Shown piece after piece: positions 25,895 through 34,221 of a stretch of 64,000 nucleotides of DNA. The position numbers were made by a program, and so were the translations under genes. This stretch comes from Streptomyces alfalfae (GTDB taxonomy: Bacteria; Actinomycetota; Actinomycetes; Streptomycetales; Streptomycetaceae), in contig NZ_QEXM01000051.1 of NCBI RefSeq assembly GCF_004127445.1, forward strand, positions 124,001 to 188,000, read 5' to 3'. The first letter of the stretch is position 1; the number at the start of each line of letters is the position of its first letter. The notes beneath the pieces are model-generated. The model saw only the letters and a program-made list of their open reading frames with translations, ran no database searches and was not told the DNA's origin.

Positions 25895-26836
25895 GTGAGC
25901 ACGATTCCCGAGATCCGTACCCTGCCCGTGCCGGACGGCCTGGAGGGCGAGCGCGTAGACGCCGCCATCTCGCGCATGTTCGGTTTCTCCCGCACGAAGG
26001 CCGCCGAGCTCGCCGCGGCGGGGAAGGTCTCGGTCGACGGCTCGGTGGTCGGGAAGTCCGAGCGGGTGCACGGCGGCGCCTGGCTGGAAGTGGAGATGCC
26101 GCAGGCGGCCGCGCCGGTGCAGATCGTGGCCGAGCCCGTCGAGGGCATGGAGATCGTGCATGACGACGACGACATCGTCGTGATCGTCAAGCCGGTCGGC
26201 GTGGCCGCGCACCCGAGCCCCGGCTGGACCGGGACGACCGTGATCGGCGGCCTCGCCGCCGCGGGGTACCGCGTCTCGACCTCCGGCGCCGCCGAGCGCC
26301 AGGGCATCGTGCACCGCCTCGACGTGGGCACCTCCGGCCTGATGGTCGTCGCCAAGTCCGAGCGCGCGTACACGTCGCTGAAGCGCCAGTTCAAGGAGCG
26401 CACGGTCGACAAGCGGTACAACGCGCTGGTGCAGGGCCACCCCGACCCCATGAGCGGCACCATCGACGCCCCCATCGGCCGCCACCCGAACCACGACTAC
26501 AAGTGGGCGGTCACGGCCGAGGGCAAGCCCTCCGTGACGCACTACGACCTCATCGAGGCCTTCCGCGCCGCCTCCCTGCTCGACATCAAGCTGGAGACGG
26601 GCCGCACCCACCAGATCCGCGTCCACATGTCGGCGCACCGCCACCCCTGCGTCGGCGACCTGACGTACGGCGCGGACCCCACGCTCGCCAAGCGGCTCGG
26701 CCTCACCCGCCAGTGGCTGCACGCCGTCCGGCTCGGCTTCGAGCACCCGGGCGACGGCCGGTGGGCCGAGTTCGAGAGCAGCTACCCCGACGACCTCCAG
26801 CAGGCCCTCGACCGGGTGCGGGCGGAGAGCTCGTGA
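25895..26836 (+). CDS. rluD: Ribosomal large subunit pseudouridine synthase, RluD family
   Basis: 313-residue RNA pseudouridine synthase. An N-terminal S4 RNA-binding domain (about 17-75, FSRTKAAELAAAGKVSVDG) is followed by the RluA-family catalytic domain with HRLDVGTSGLMVVAKS, whose Asp is catalytic, and the late GRTHQIRVHMSAHRHPCVGD motif. The target is probably uridines of 23S rRNA helix 69, by family. GTG starts translation without a ribosome site; its stop overlaps the start of the next gene as GTGA. The lspA-rluD adjacency is common in bacteria. Confidence 0.93.
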   Translation: MSTIPEIRTLPVPDGLEGERVDAAISRMFGFSRTKAAELAAAGKVSVDGSVVGKSERVHGGAWLEVEMPQAAAPVQIVAEPVEGMEIVHDDDDIVVIVKPVGVAAHPSPGWTGTTVIGGLAAAGYRVSTSGAAERQGIVHRLDVGTSGLMVVAKSERAYTSLKRQFKERTVDKRYNALVQGHPDPMSGTIDAPIGRHPNHDYKWAVTAEGKPSVTHYDLIEAFRAASLLDIKLETGRTHQIRVHMSAHRHPCVGDLTYGADPTLAKRLGLTRQWLHAVRLGFEHPGDGRWAEFESSYPDDLQQALDRVRAESS

Positions 26837-27300
26837 GCGAGGTGACGGTCCGCGTCGCCGAGGGCCCCGACGACCTGGAGGCCTGCTTCGCGGTCCGCAA
26901 GGAGGTCTTCGTGGTCGAGCAGCAGGTCCCCCAGGACCTGGAGTACGACGCATACGACGCCGGCGCGGTCCACGTCCTCGCCGTGCGCGACGACGGCACG
27001 CCGCTCGGCACGGGCCGCCTCCTGACCGGCGCCGCCGCTGCCGCCAAGAACGGCGGGGAGCGCGGCATCGGGGCGCTCGGCCGGCTCGCGGTGCGCCGGA
27101 CCGCGCGCGGGCTCGGCGTCGGCGCGCGGCTGGTCGCGGCCATCGAGGACGCGGCACGCGCGCGTGGCCTGACGGCGGTGGACCTGCACGCCCAGACCCA
27201 CGCCCTGGGTTTCTACGAACGTCTGGGGTACGAGGTGTACGGCCCGGTCTTCCCCGACGCGGGCATCCCGCACCGGGCGATGCGCAAGCCGCTGGTCTAG
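26833..27300 (+). CDS. GNAT-family N-acetyltransferase
   Basis: 155-residue single-domain GNAT protein, ElaA-like in its N-terminus (FAVRKEVFVVEQQVPQDLEYD). The acetyl-CoA loop is RTARGLGVGARLV, and the conserved late segment ALGFYERLGYEVYGPVF is present. The GTG start overlaps the rluD stop (GTGA), so it is co-translated with rluD. The acceptor substrate cannot be read from sequence. Confidence 0.88.
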   Translation: MSEVTVRVAEGPDDLEACFAVRKEVFVVEQQVPQDLEYDAYDAGAVHVLAVRDDGTPLGTGRLLTGAAAAAKNGGERGIGALGRLAVRRTARGLGVGARLVAAIEDAARARGLTAVDLHAQTHALGFYERLGYEVYGPVFPDAGIPHRAMRKPLV

Positions 27301-27431
27301 GGGGCCGAGGCTCCCGAACGCGGGCCGTCGGCGCGTGGGGGGAAACGGGGGGCATTGATCCGGTTCGCGGGCGCCGCGTGGCAGGGTTGAGGTCCTGATC
27401 GTCCCTGTTACGAACCGCCGGAGGGCGCACC

Positions 27432-29018
27432 GTGGACCAGCTGGCGCTGCTGCTCATCTTGTTGCTGGGTGCCGTCGTCAGCGTGCCCCTCGGGGACCGG
27501 CTGGGGCTGCCCGCGCCGGTCCTGATGACGCTGGCGGGCATCGGCATGGCCCTGCTGCCGTTCGTGCCCAACGTGGAGATCCCGCCGGACTACATTCTGC
27601 CGCTGGTGCTGCCGCCGCTGCTCTACGCCGCCGTGCAGCGCACCTCCTGGCGGCAGTTCGCGGCCAACCGGAGGCCCATCTTCCTGCTCGCCGTGGCGCT
27701 GGTGTTCGTGACGACCGCCGTGGTCGCCGCGGTGGCCAGCGCCGTCGTGCCCGGCCTGCCGATCGCCGCGGCCGTCGCGCTCGGGGCGCTCGTCGCACCG
27801 CCCGACCCGGTCGCCGCGACCGCCGTGGCGGGCTCGCTCGGGCTGCCCCGCAGGCTCGTGTCGATCCTGGAGGGCGAGGGCCTCTTCAACGACGTGACGG
27901 CGATCGTCCTCTACCACGTGGCGATCGCGGCGGCGGTGAGCGGCACCTTCTCCTGGCCGTCCGCCGTGGGCCAGCTCGTGCTGTCCGCCGTGGTCGCCGT
28001 ACTGGTGGGGCTCGTCCTCGGCTGGATCACCAACAAGGTCATGGGGCTGCTCGGCGACGCCACGCTGCAGACCGGGCTGTCCCTGCTCGTGCCGTTCGTC
28101 AGCTACGTCCTCGCCGAGGAACTGCTCGGCTCCGGTGTCCTCGCCGTCCTGACCACCGCGCTCTACCTCGCCGAGCACGCCGCCGACGCCGACGACGTGC
28201 TCGGCCGCATCACCGGCCAGACCTTCTGGCAGATCGTCGACACCCTGGTGACCGGCGCCGCCTTCGGCCTCATCGGCCTGGAACTGCACAACGTCTTCGG
28301 CGTCGCGAGCGGCCGTGAGTGGGAGATGGCCGGCTGGGGCGCGGCGATCGTGGGCGTCGTCGTCGGCGTACGGCTGCTGTGGCTGCTGCCCGCGACGTGG
28401 CTCGCCAAGCGGCTGCACAAACGCAGGGACATCGACGAGGAGATCCCGACGACCTGGCGCGAGACCGTCGTGATGTGGTGGGCCGGCATGCGCGGCGTGG
28501 CGTCCGTGGCCCTGGCGCTCGCCATTCCGCTCACGACGGACGACGGCGCTCCCTTCCCGGCCCGCGACGAGATCGTCTTCATCGCGTTCTGCGTCATCAT
28601 GGCGACCCTCGTCGCGCAGGGCCTCACGCTTCCGCTGCTGGTCAAGAAGCTCGGGGTGCGCGCCGACGGCGACGTGGAGCGGGAGATCGAGCGTGACCTC
28701 GCGCTGCGCGCCGCCCGCGCCGCCAAGCGCCGCCTCAAGGAGATCGAGGAGGTCGAGGAGCTGCCCGAGGACGTCTCGGAGCGGCTGCAGCGCGGCGCCT
28801 TCGACATCGGGGCCAGGATCAGCCCCGACATAATCGACGACGAGCGGCGCGAGCGGTACGCCAAGCGCGCGGACCGCATCAAGGCCGTGCAGCGCATCCA
28901 GCGCGAGATGATGTCGGCCGCCCGCCACGAGGTCCTCGCGGCGCGCAGCGAGCCCGGCGCCGACCCCGAGGTCGTGGACCGGGTGCTGCACCACCTGGAC
29001 GTGCGCAGTCTGCGCTGA
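27432..29018 (+). CDS. Na+/H+ antiporter, CPA1 family
   Basis: 528-residue monovalent cation/proton antiporter. About twelve membrane helices occupy residues 1-415. Family motifs include APPDPVAATAVAG and EGEGLFNDVTAIVLYH, the latter with the conserved ion-site Asp. The remaining 110 residues are charged and helical (LKEIEEVEELPEDV and following), a likely cytoplasmic regulatory tail. GTG is preceded by GGAGGGCG. A weak promoter pair TTGAGG/TACGAA (27387 and 27409, 16 nt apart) lies just upstream. It converges on the MscS gene, 27 nt away; both suggest ion or osmotic homeostasis. Confidence 0.9.
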   Translation: MDQLALLLILLLGAVVSVPLGDRLGLPAPVLMTLAGIGMALLPFVPNVEIPPDYILPLVLPPLLYAAVQRTSWRQFAANRRPIFLLAVALVFVTTAVVAAVASAVVPGLPIAAAVALGALVAPPDPVAATAVAGSLGLPRRLVSILEGEGLFNDVTAIVLYHVAIAAAVSGTFSWPSAVGQLVLSAVVAVLVGLVLGWITNKVMGLLGDATLQTGLSLLVPFVSYVLAEELLGSGVLAVLTTALYLAEHAADADDVLGRITGQTFWQIVDTLVTGAAFGLIGLELHNVFGVASGREWEMAGWGAAIVGVVVGVRLLWLLPATWLAKRLHKRRDIDEEIPTTWRETVVMWWAGMRGVASVALALAIPLTTDDGAPFPARDEIVFIAFCVIMATLVAQGLTLPLLVKKLGVRADGDVEREIERDLALRAARAAKRRLKEIEEVEELPEDVSERLQRGAFDIGARISPDIIDDERRERYAKRADRIKAVQRIQREMMSAARHEVLAARSEPGADPEVVDRVLHHLDVRSLR

Positions 29019-29045
29019 GGCGTGGACCGCGGGCGGCGGGGGCGG

Positions 29046-30155
29046 TCAGCCGCGGCCCGTGCGCGGCGCCTGCTCGTAGAAGGAGCGCGGGCCGTGGCCG
29101 TTGTCGGAGGGCCTCGCGCCCGGTGACGGCTCGGCGAAGGCCGTGGTGACCCGCGGCAGCGCGTAGGGGTGGTGCGCGGTCAGCCACTGGATGAGCTGCT
29201 CGCGCACCGTGACCCGCACCGTCCAGATGTCGTCGGCGTCCTTCGCGGTGACGAGGGCGCGTACCTGCATCGTGGTCGGCGTGGTGTCCGTCACGGCGAG
29301 GCCCCAGTCGCGGCCGTCCCAGGCCGCGCAGTCCCGCAGGATGTCCCTGAGCTTCTCGCGCATCTGGTGGACCGGCGCCGAGTGGTCCAGGTGGAAGAAG
29401 ACGGTGCCGGTCATCTGCGCGCCACCGCGCGACCAGTTCTCGAAGGGCTTCGAGGTGAAGTACGACACGGGCATCGTGATCCGGCGCTCGTCCCAGGTGC
29501 GCACGGCGAGGAAGGTCAGGGTGATCTCCTCGACGGTGCCCCACTCGCCGTCCACGACGACGGTGTCGCCTATGCGCACCATGTCGCCGAAGGCGATCTG
29601 CAGGCCGGCGAAGAGGTTGCCGAGGGTGGACTGGGCGGCGACACCGGCGACGATGCCGATGATGCCCGCCGAGGCGAGGAGCGAGGTGCCCGCCGCCTTC
29701 ATCGCGGGGAAGGTCAGCAGCATCGCGCCGACGGCCACGGTCCCGACGATGGCCGCGACCACGCGCTGGATGAGTGTGACCTGCGTGCGCACCCGGCGGA
29801 CCCGGGCGGGGTCGCGGTGGGCCGCCGCGTAACGGGCGTACGAGGACTCGACGACCGCGGCGGAGATGCGTATCACCAGCCAGGCGGCGGAGCCGATGAG
29901 GACGAGGGTCAGGATCTGGCCCACGGCCTTCGAGTTCTGCCGGGTGAGATCGGCCTGGTCGTAGGAGCCGCGCAGCAGGGCGGTGCACAGGGTGAGGTGG
30001 AGGGGCACGCGGCAGCGGCGCAGCAGCCCCCAGAGCGGGGTTTCGTGATGCCGTTCGTCGGCTCGGCGCAACAGCACGTCGGCCAGCCAGCCGACGACCA
30101 CCGTGAGCACGACCGAGCCGCCGATCACGATCAACGGACGCAGTACGTTCTCCAT
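29046..30155 (-). CDS. MscS-family mechanosensitive ion channel
   Basis: 369-residue small-conductance-type channel. Membrane helices lie near residues 5-28, 75-100 and 130-155. The pore helix and beta domain follow: LASAGIIGIVAGVAAQSTLGN, then FGDMVRIGDTVVVDGEWGTVEEI and the MPVSYF segment. The C-terminal tail is Pro/Ser-rich and dispensable-looking. ATG 30155 gives the N-terminus MENVLRPLIVIGG. It is divergent from the small hydrolase gene 73 nt away, and its promoter must lie in that gap. Confidence 0.92.
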   Translation of the reverse strand: MENVLRPLIVIGGSVVLTVVVGWLADVLLRRADERHHETPLWGLLRRCRVPLHLTLCTALLRGSYDQADLTRQNSKAVGQILTLVLIGSAAWLVIRISAAVVESSYARYAAAHRDPARVRRVRTQVTLIQRVVAAIVGTVAVGAMLLTFPAMKAAGTSLLASAGIIGIVAGVAAQSTLGNLFAGLQIAFGDMVRIGDTVVVDGEWGTVEEITLTFLAVRTWDERRITMPVSYFTSKPFENWSRGGAQMTGTVFFHLDHSAPVHQMREKLRDILRDCAAWDGRDWGLAVTDTTPTTMQVRALVTAKDADDIWTVRVTVREQLIQWLTAHHPYALPRVTTAFAEPSPGARPSDNGHGPRSFYEQAPRTGRG

Positions 30156-30216
30156 GCCTTCGAGGGTAGGGGCACCGACGCGAAGCCTGGCCCGGGAGGG
30201 GGGTCGTCCCGGATGG

Positions 30217-30222
30217 CACGAT
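30217..30222 (+). promoter_or_regulatory. -10-like hexamer 6 nt before the hydrolase start
   Basis: CACGAT, six bases, then ATG. No ribosome site nearby. Suggests a leaderless transcript. Confidence 0.4.
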
Positions 30223-30228
30223 GGCCTC

Positions 30229-30798
30229 ATGAACATCATGCTTTTCCACTCGACGTACGGCCTGCGGCCCGCCGTGCACGAGGCCGCCGACCGGCTGCGC
30301 GCCGCGGGCCACGAGGTGTGGACCCCCGATCTGTTCGAGGGCCGCACGTTCGACGACGTCGAGACGGGAAGGGCGTACAGCGCGGAGGTCGGCAAGGACG
30401 AGCTCCTGAAGAGGGCGATCCTCGCCGCCGCGCCCTACTCCGAGCGCGGACTCGTCTACGCGGGCTTCTCCCTCGGCGCCGCGACCGCGCAGACCCTGGC
30501 GCTCGGGGACGCCAAAGCGCGCGGCCTGCTCCTGCTGCACGGCACCTCCGACATCGCGGAGAACGCCTCGGTGGACGACCTGCCGGTGCAGCTGCACGTG
30601 GCGGAGCCCGACCCGTTCGAGACCGACGACTGGCTGAGCGCCTGGTACCTGCGGATGGGCAGGGCCGGAGCCGACGTGGAGGTCTACCGCTACGCCGGCG
30701 CCGGGCACCTCTACACCGACCCCGGCCTGGACGACTACGACGCCCAGGCCGCGGAGGTGACGTGGCGCACGGCGCTCGGCTTCCTGGAGACGCTCTGA
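30229..30798 (+). CDS. Dienelactone-hydrolase-like alpha/beta hydrolase
   Basis: 189-residue compact alpha/beta hydrolase. It starts MNIMLFHSTYGLRPAV, contains the nucleophile elbow GFSLGAATAQ (Ser rather than the Cys of classical dienelactone hydrolases), and has a late GAGHLYTDPGL with the catalytic His. The acid residue is probably the Asp in AEPDPFE. The length fits the small DLH family. Ends 16 nt from the convergent phoD gene. Substrate unknown. Confidence 0.85.
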   Translation: MNIMLFHSTYGLRPAVHEAADRLRAAGHEVWTPDLFEGRTFDDVETGRAYSAEVGKDELLKRAILAAAPYSERGLVYAGFSLGAATAQTLALGDAKARGLLLLHGTSDIAENASVDDLPVQLHVAEPDPFETDDWLSAWYLRMGRAGADVEVYRYAGAGHLYTDPGLDDYDAQAAEVTWRTALGFLETL

Positions 30799-30814
30799 CC
30801 GCTCCCCGGGAGCC

Positions 30815-32503
30815 TCAGCGCACCGGGGCGTGCACCCGCTCGACCTTCTGCGTGCCGCTGAGCGTGCGGTAGGAGCGGAGCCACGAGGACGTCGCGTCGG
30901 GGTCGGTGCGGTCGGAGAGGGCGTAGTAGTCCATCTGCGAGCGCTCGGCGGTGACGTCGAGGACCCCGTAGCCGTGCGAGTCCATGTCCAGCCACTTCAC
31001 ATGGCGGTTGGCGGCCTTGACGGCGGCCACGGCCACCAGCGAGACCGTGTGCGGGGCGACGCGCAGCATGTCGTCGACGTTGTCGGAGCTCACCGAGGTG
31101 ACCACGAACTCCGTGGCGACCGAGGGCGACAGGGGGTACGTGGCGGCCTTCACCGGCACGTTGTTCGCCCACGCCATGTGGATGTCGCCGGTGAGGAAGA
31201 CCGTGTCGCGGATGTCGTTGTCCCGCAGGTGGGAGATGAGTTCCTTGCGGTCGTCGGTGTAGCCGTCCCACTGGTCGACGTTGACGGCGATGCCCTCCTT
31301 GGGCAGGCCGAGCAGTTCCGCGAGCGGTTCGAGGAGGTGGGCCGGGAGCGAACCGAAGGCGACCGGCGAGATCATCACCGAGGTGCCGACCAGCTTCCAG
31401 GCGGCGTCGGACGAGGCGAGGCCCGCCTTCAGCCAGTCGAGCTGGGCGCGGCCCGTGATCGTGCGGTCCGGGGCGTCCACCTCGCCGCTGCCGGTGCCCG
31501 CCTGCTCGGAGCGGAAGGACCGCAGGTCGAGCAGGTGCAGGTCGGCGAGCTTGCCGTAGCGGACGCGGCGGTAGACGGTGCCCTCGGTGGAGGGGCGCAC
31601 GGGCATCCACTCGAAGTACGCCTGCTTGGCCGCCGCCATGCGACGCTCCCAGGGGCCCTCGGTCTCCGGCGAGTGGTTCACGCCGCCCCCGGACCAGGCG
31701 TTGTCGGCGAACTCGTGGTCGTCCCACATCGCGATGACCGGGTGCGTGGCGTGCATGGCCCGCGCGTCGGGGTCGGTCTTGTGGGCGCCGTGCCGGGTGC
31801 GGTAGTCGGCGAGCGTGATGATCTCGTGCCGCGGCTCGTGCTGCCGTACGACGTTCTCGGCGGAGGGATACTCGCCGCTCTTGTACTCGTAGATGTAGTC
31901 CCCGAGGTGGAGGACCGCGTCGAGTTCGGTGCGGGCCGCGAGGTGGCGGTAGGCGGAGAAGTAGCCGGCCTCCCAGTTGGCGCAGGAGACCACGCCGAAG
32001 CGGACGCCCGGCGCGGCGGCGTCGTGCGCGGGGGTGGTGCGGGTGCGGCCGACGGGGGAGTGGACGTCCCCGGCGCCGTCCGCGCCGCTCACGGAGAACC
32101 GGAAGTAGTAGGTGGCCGCCTGGCGCAGGCCCCTCACATCGGCCTTGACCGTGTGGTCCGAGGCCGCCCGCGCGGTGGTGCTGCCGCGGCCGGCGACCCG
32201 GGTGAACCCCTTGTCCTCGGCTATCTCCCAGCGCACCGTGACGTCGGGCCCCTTGCCCGACCCCGGCACGGCGTCGGGGGTGGGCGTCACCCGGGTCCAC
32301 AGCAGGACGCCGTCGGGCAGCGGGTCCCCGGAGGCTACCCCGTGGTGGAAGGCGGGCCCCGCCGCGGCCTGCGCGGGGACGGCGGCGGCGAGCGGGACGC
32401 CGAGCGCGGCGGTGGCGGCGGCGGCCTTGACGACGGTACGGCGGCTCGGGCGGTCGGGAGCCGGGGAGTTGAGCGACTGGTGAAGATCGTTTCGACTGGT
32501 CAC
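30815..32503 (-). CDS. phoD: Secreted alkaline phosphatase/phosphodiesterase PhoD
   Basis: 562-residue PhoD-family metallophosphoesterase, a secreted Fe/Ca-dependent phosphatase. The N-terminus has a twin-arginine signal: SRRTVVKAAAATAALG followed by an Ala-rich stretch and AQAAAG cleavage region, so export folded through Tat is expected. A fibronectin-like domain (about 45-150) precedes the catalytic domain with SCANWEAGYF, HLGDYIYEYKSG, MWDDHEFADNAW and LTGDIHMAW metal-binding motifs. GTG start has AAGGTGA seven nt upstream. Streptomyces phoD is typically under PhoP control; I see no clear tandem PHO box in the short upstream gap. Confidence 0.93.
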   Translation of the reverse strand: MTSRNDLHQSLNSPAPDRPSRRTVVKAAAATAALGVPLAAAVPAQAAAGPAFHHGVASGDPLPDGVLLWTRVTPTPDAVPGSGKGPDVTVRWEIAEDKGFTRVAGRGSTTARAASDHTVKADVRGLRQAATYYFRFSVSGADGAGDVHSPVGRTRTTPAHDAAAPGVRFGVVSCANWEAGYFSAYRHLAARTELDAVLHLGDYIYEYKSGEYPSAENVVRQHEPRHEIITLADYRTRHGAHKTDPDARAMHATHPVIAMWDDHEFADNAWSGGGVNHSPETEGPWERRMAAAKQAYFEWMPVRPSTEGTVYRRVRYGKLADLHLLDLRSFRSEQAGTGSGEVDAPDRTITGRAQLDWLKAGLASSDAAWKLVGTSVMISPVAFGSLPAHLLEPLAELLGLPKEGIAVNVDQWDGYTDDRKELISHLRDNDIRDTVFLTGDIHMAWANNVPVKAATYPLSPSVATEFVVTSVSSDNVDDMLRVAPHTVSLVAVAAVKAANRHVKWLDMDSHGYGVLDVTAERSQMDYYALSDRTDPDATSSWLRSYRTLSGTQKVERVHAPVR

Positions 32504-32536
32504 GGGCGATCACCTTACGCAGCGGTAATCGCTCCG

Positions 32537-32565
32537 GGGGGGCGAACTCGACAAGTTCGCCCCCC
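32537..32565 (-). terminator. Terminator of the DsbA-like gene, just upstream of phoD
   Basis: Perfect 12-bp stem (32537-32548 with 32554-32565) and a 5-nt loop. It lies on the minus strand after the thioredoxin-fold gene, but only 33 nt before the phoD start, so little room is left for a separate phoD promoter. Confidence 0.75.
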
Positions 32566-32600
32566 TGATGCCACGCCCCTGACCGGGGACGCCCGGGCCG

Positions 32601-33401
32601 CTACTTCGTGACGCCCGCCTTCTTCAGGGCGGCCTTCCAGTCATCGGGGGTCTTCGGCGTCTCGATCACCTTGCCGTTGACCTTGATGGTCGGGGTGGAC
32701 TCCACGCCCTTGGCCGACTGGAAGGAGTCGCTCATCTTCAGGGCCCAGGGGTCGAAGGTCCCCTTCTCGACGGCGCTCTTGAACTTCTTGTTGCCCTTGA
32801 GGGTGTCCACGGAGTTCGCCACCTTGATCAGGTAGTCGTCCTTCGCGAAGTCGTCGGTGGACTCCGAGGGGTGGAACTTCGACGAGTACAGGGCGGTCTT
32901 GTACTCCAGGAACGCCTCGGGGCTGACGTCCAGGGCGGCTCCCAGCGCGCTGAGGGCGTTCCTGGATCCCTCGCCCGAGAGGTTGTTGTCGAGGAACGTG
33001 CCGATGGTGAAGGACAGCTTGTAGTCGCCGTCCTTCATGCCCTTGTCGATCGCGGAGCCGATGGACTGCTCCATGGCGGCGCAGCCGGGGCAGCGCGGGT
33101 CCTCGTACAGGTGGACCGTGTTCTTGGTGTCGGACTCGCCGATGGTGACCGTGGTGCCGTCCTTGCCCGAGGAGTTCGCGGGGGTGACCACCTTCGCGTC
33201 GGCGGCCTCCTCCCACTTCGAGGGCGCGTTGGACTGCATGACCGCGTACCCGACGCCGCCGGCTATCGCGAGGACCGCGACGATCGAGACGCCGACGATC
33301 GTCGCCCGCTTGCGCTTCTCGCGCTTGCGCTCGGCTTCCTGCTGGGCGCGGATCCGCTCGCGGGCGGCGGACTTGGCGGCCTGGCTGTTGCGCTTGCTCA
33401 T
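32601..33401 (-). CDS. Membrane-anchored DsbA-like thioredoxin-fold protein (CPGC)
   Basis: 266-residue protein. A basic cytoplasmic tail (1-32) precedes a single membrane helix (about 34-54) and an extracytoplasmic thioredoxin-fold domain. The redox motif CPGC is at residues 104-107, followed by AMEQSIG. The cis-Pro region is GVESTPTIKVNGK. The family acts in disulphide formation or isomerisation of exported proteins, of use to secreted enzymes such as the neighbouring PhoD. ATG has GGAGAAG nine nt upstream. It shares architecture with the gene at 61774-62550. Confidence 0.9.
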   Translation of the reverse strand: MSKRNSQAAKSAARERIRAQQEAERKREKRKRATIVGVSIVAVLAIAGGVGYAVMQSNAPSKWEEAADAKVVTPANSSGKDGTTVTIGESDTKNTVHLYEDPRCPGCAAMEQSIGSAIDKGMKDGDYKLSFTIGTFLDNNLSGEGSRNALSALGAALDVSPEAFLEYKTALYSSKFHPSESTDDFAKDDYLIKVANSVDTLKGNKKFKSAVEKGTFDPWALKMSDSFQSAKGVESTPTIKVNGKVIETPKTPDDWKAALKKAGVTK

Positions 33402-33444
33402 GATGTGCTTCTCCGTGTGGATGACTGCGTGGGGTGTGACGTGC

Positions 33445-34131
33445 TCAGGCGGTGAGGGCCCGGCACGGCGGTCCACGCCGCCCGACGAAGTGCACGAGCA
33501 GCCGCGTGCGCAAGGCGTGGGCCCGGCGCTCGGGGCGCGGCAGCCGCCGCAGGGGAGGCCGGGCGGTCGCCACCGGGGCGATCGCGAGCAGCAGCGGCCG
33601 GAACGTGGCCGCCGCGACGGCGCCGAGCAGCTGGCCGAGCGCCCGCTCGCCGCGCCGCAGCCAGGCCGCCGCGAGGAGGCCCACGCCGACGTGCGCCCCG
33701 AGGAGAAGCCAGGCGGCGCCCGGGTCGGCGTCGGCGATGAGGGCCGCGGCGCCGCCGTGCCCCTCGGCGGTCATTCGCGCCAGCGGCGTGCCGACGGGCG
33801 TACCGCCGCACAGCACGTCGAAGCCGACGGAGCGCAGGGGGCCCGCCACGGGGCCGCCCGCCTCGCCGTAGCAGACGTGCTGGCCCGCGGTGAACACCGT
33901 GTCCGCGGCCAGCTCCAGCGGGATCAGCAGGGCGGCGATCCGCCCGAAGCCCCGCTCGCGGCCCGCCAGCGCGTACGCGAGGACGAAGACGGCGGCGGCG
34001 ATCGCCGCGACCGTCGTCAGCGGCAGAGGGACCCGGGAGAGCAGCACGTGGGACGCGGCGGAGAGCGTCACGGCGAGTGCCGTGAAGAGCGCCGCGCGCA
34101 CGGCTCGTAGCTGGGTCCCGGATATGTCCAT
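33445..34131 (-). CDS. Conserved-looking polytopic membrane protein, function unknown
   Basis: 228 residues with about five hydrophobic segments (near 10-32, 38-58, 65-85, 140-160, 165-190) and an Arg-rich cytoplasmic tail ending ALTA. The loop after the third helix contains two cysteines (HVCYGEAGG and VLCGG) that could form an extracytoplasmic disulphide. It lies 43 nt upstream of the DsbA-like gene on the same strand and so is probably in its operon; a partner role in redox exchange is possible but only inferred. I recognise no named family. ATG start lacks a strong ribosome site. Confidence 0.7.
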   Translation of the reverse strand: MDISGTQLRAVRAALFTALAVTLSAASHVLLSRVPLPLTTVAAIAAAVFVLAYALAGRERGFGRIAALLIPLELAADTVFTAGQHVCYGEAGGPVAGPLRSVGFDVLCGGTPVGTPLARMTAEGHGGAAALIADADPGAAWLLLGAHVGVGLLAAAWLRRGERALGQLLGAVAAATFRPLLLAIAPVATARPPLRRLPRPERRAHALRTRLLVHFVGRRGPPCRALTA

Positions 34132-34221
34132 CGCGACAGGAGTGTGTCACGTGTTCCTGTAGGGGGTCCTTAAAGGGGGCCTATGAATTCCGCATGGGCC
34201 CCCGGGGCCGCCTCCGGAGGC

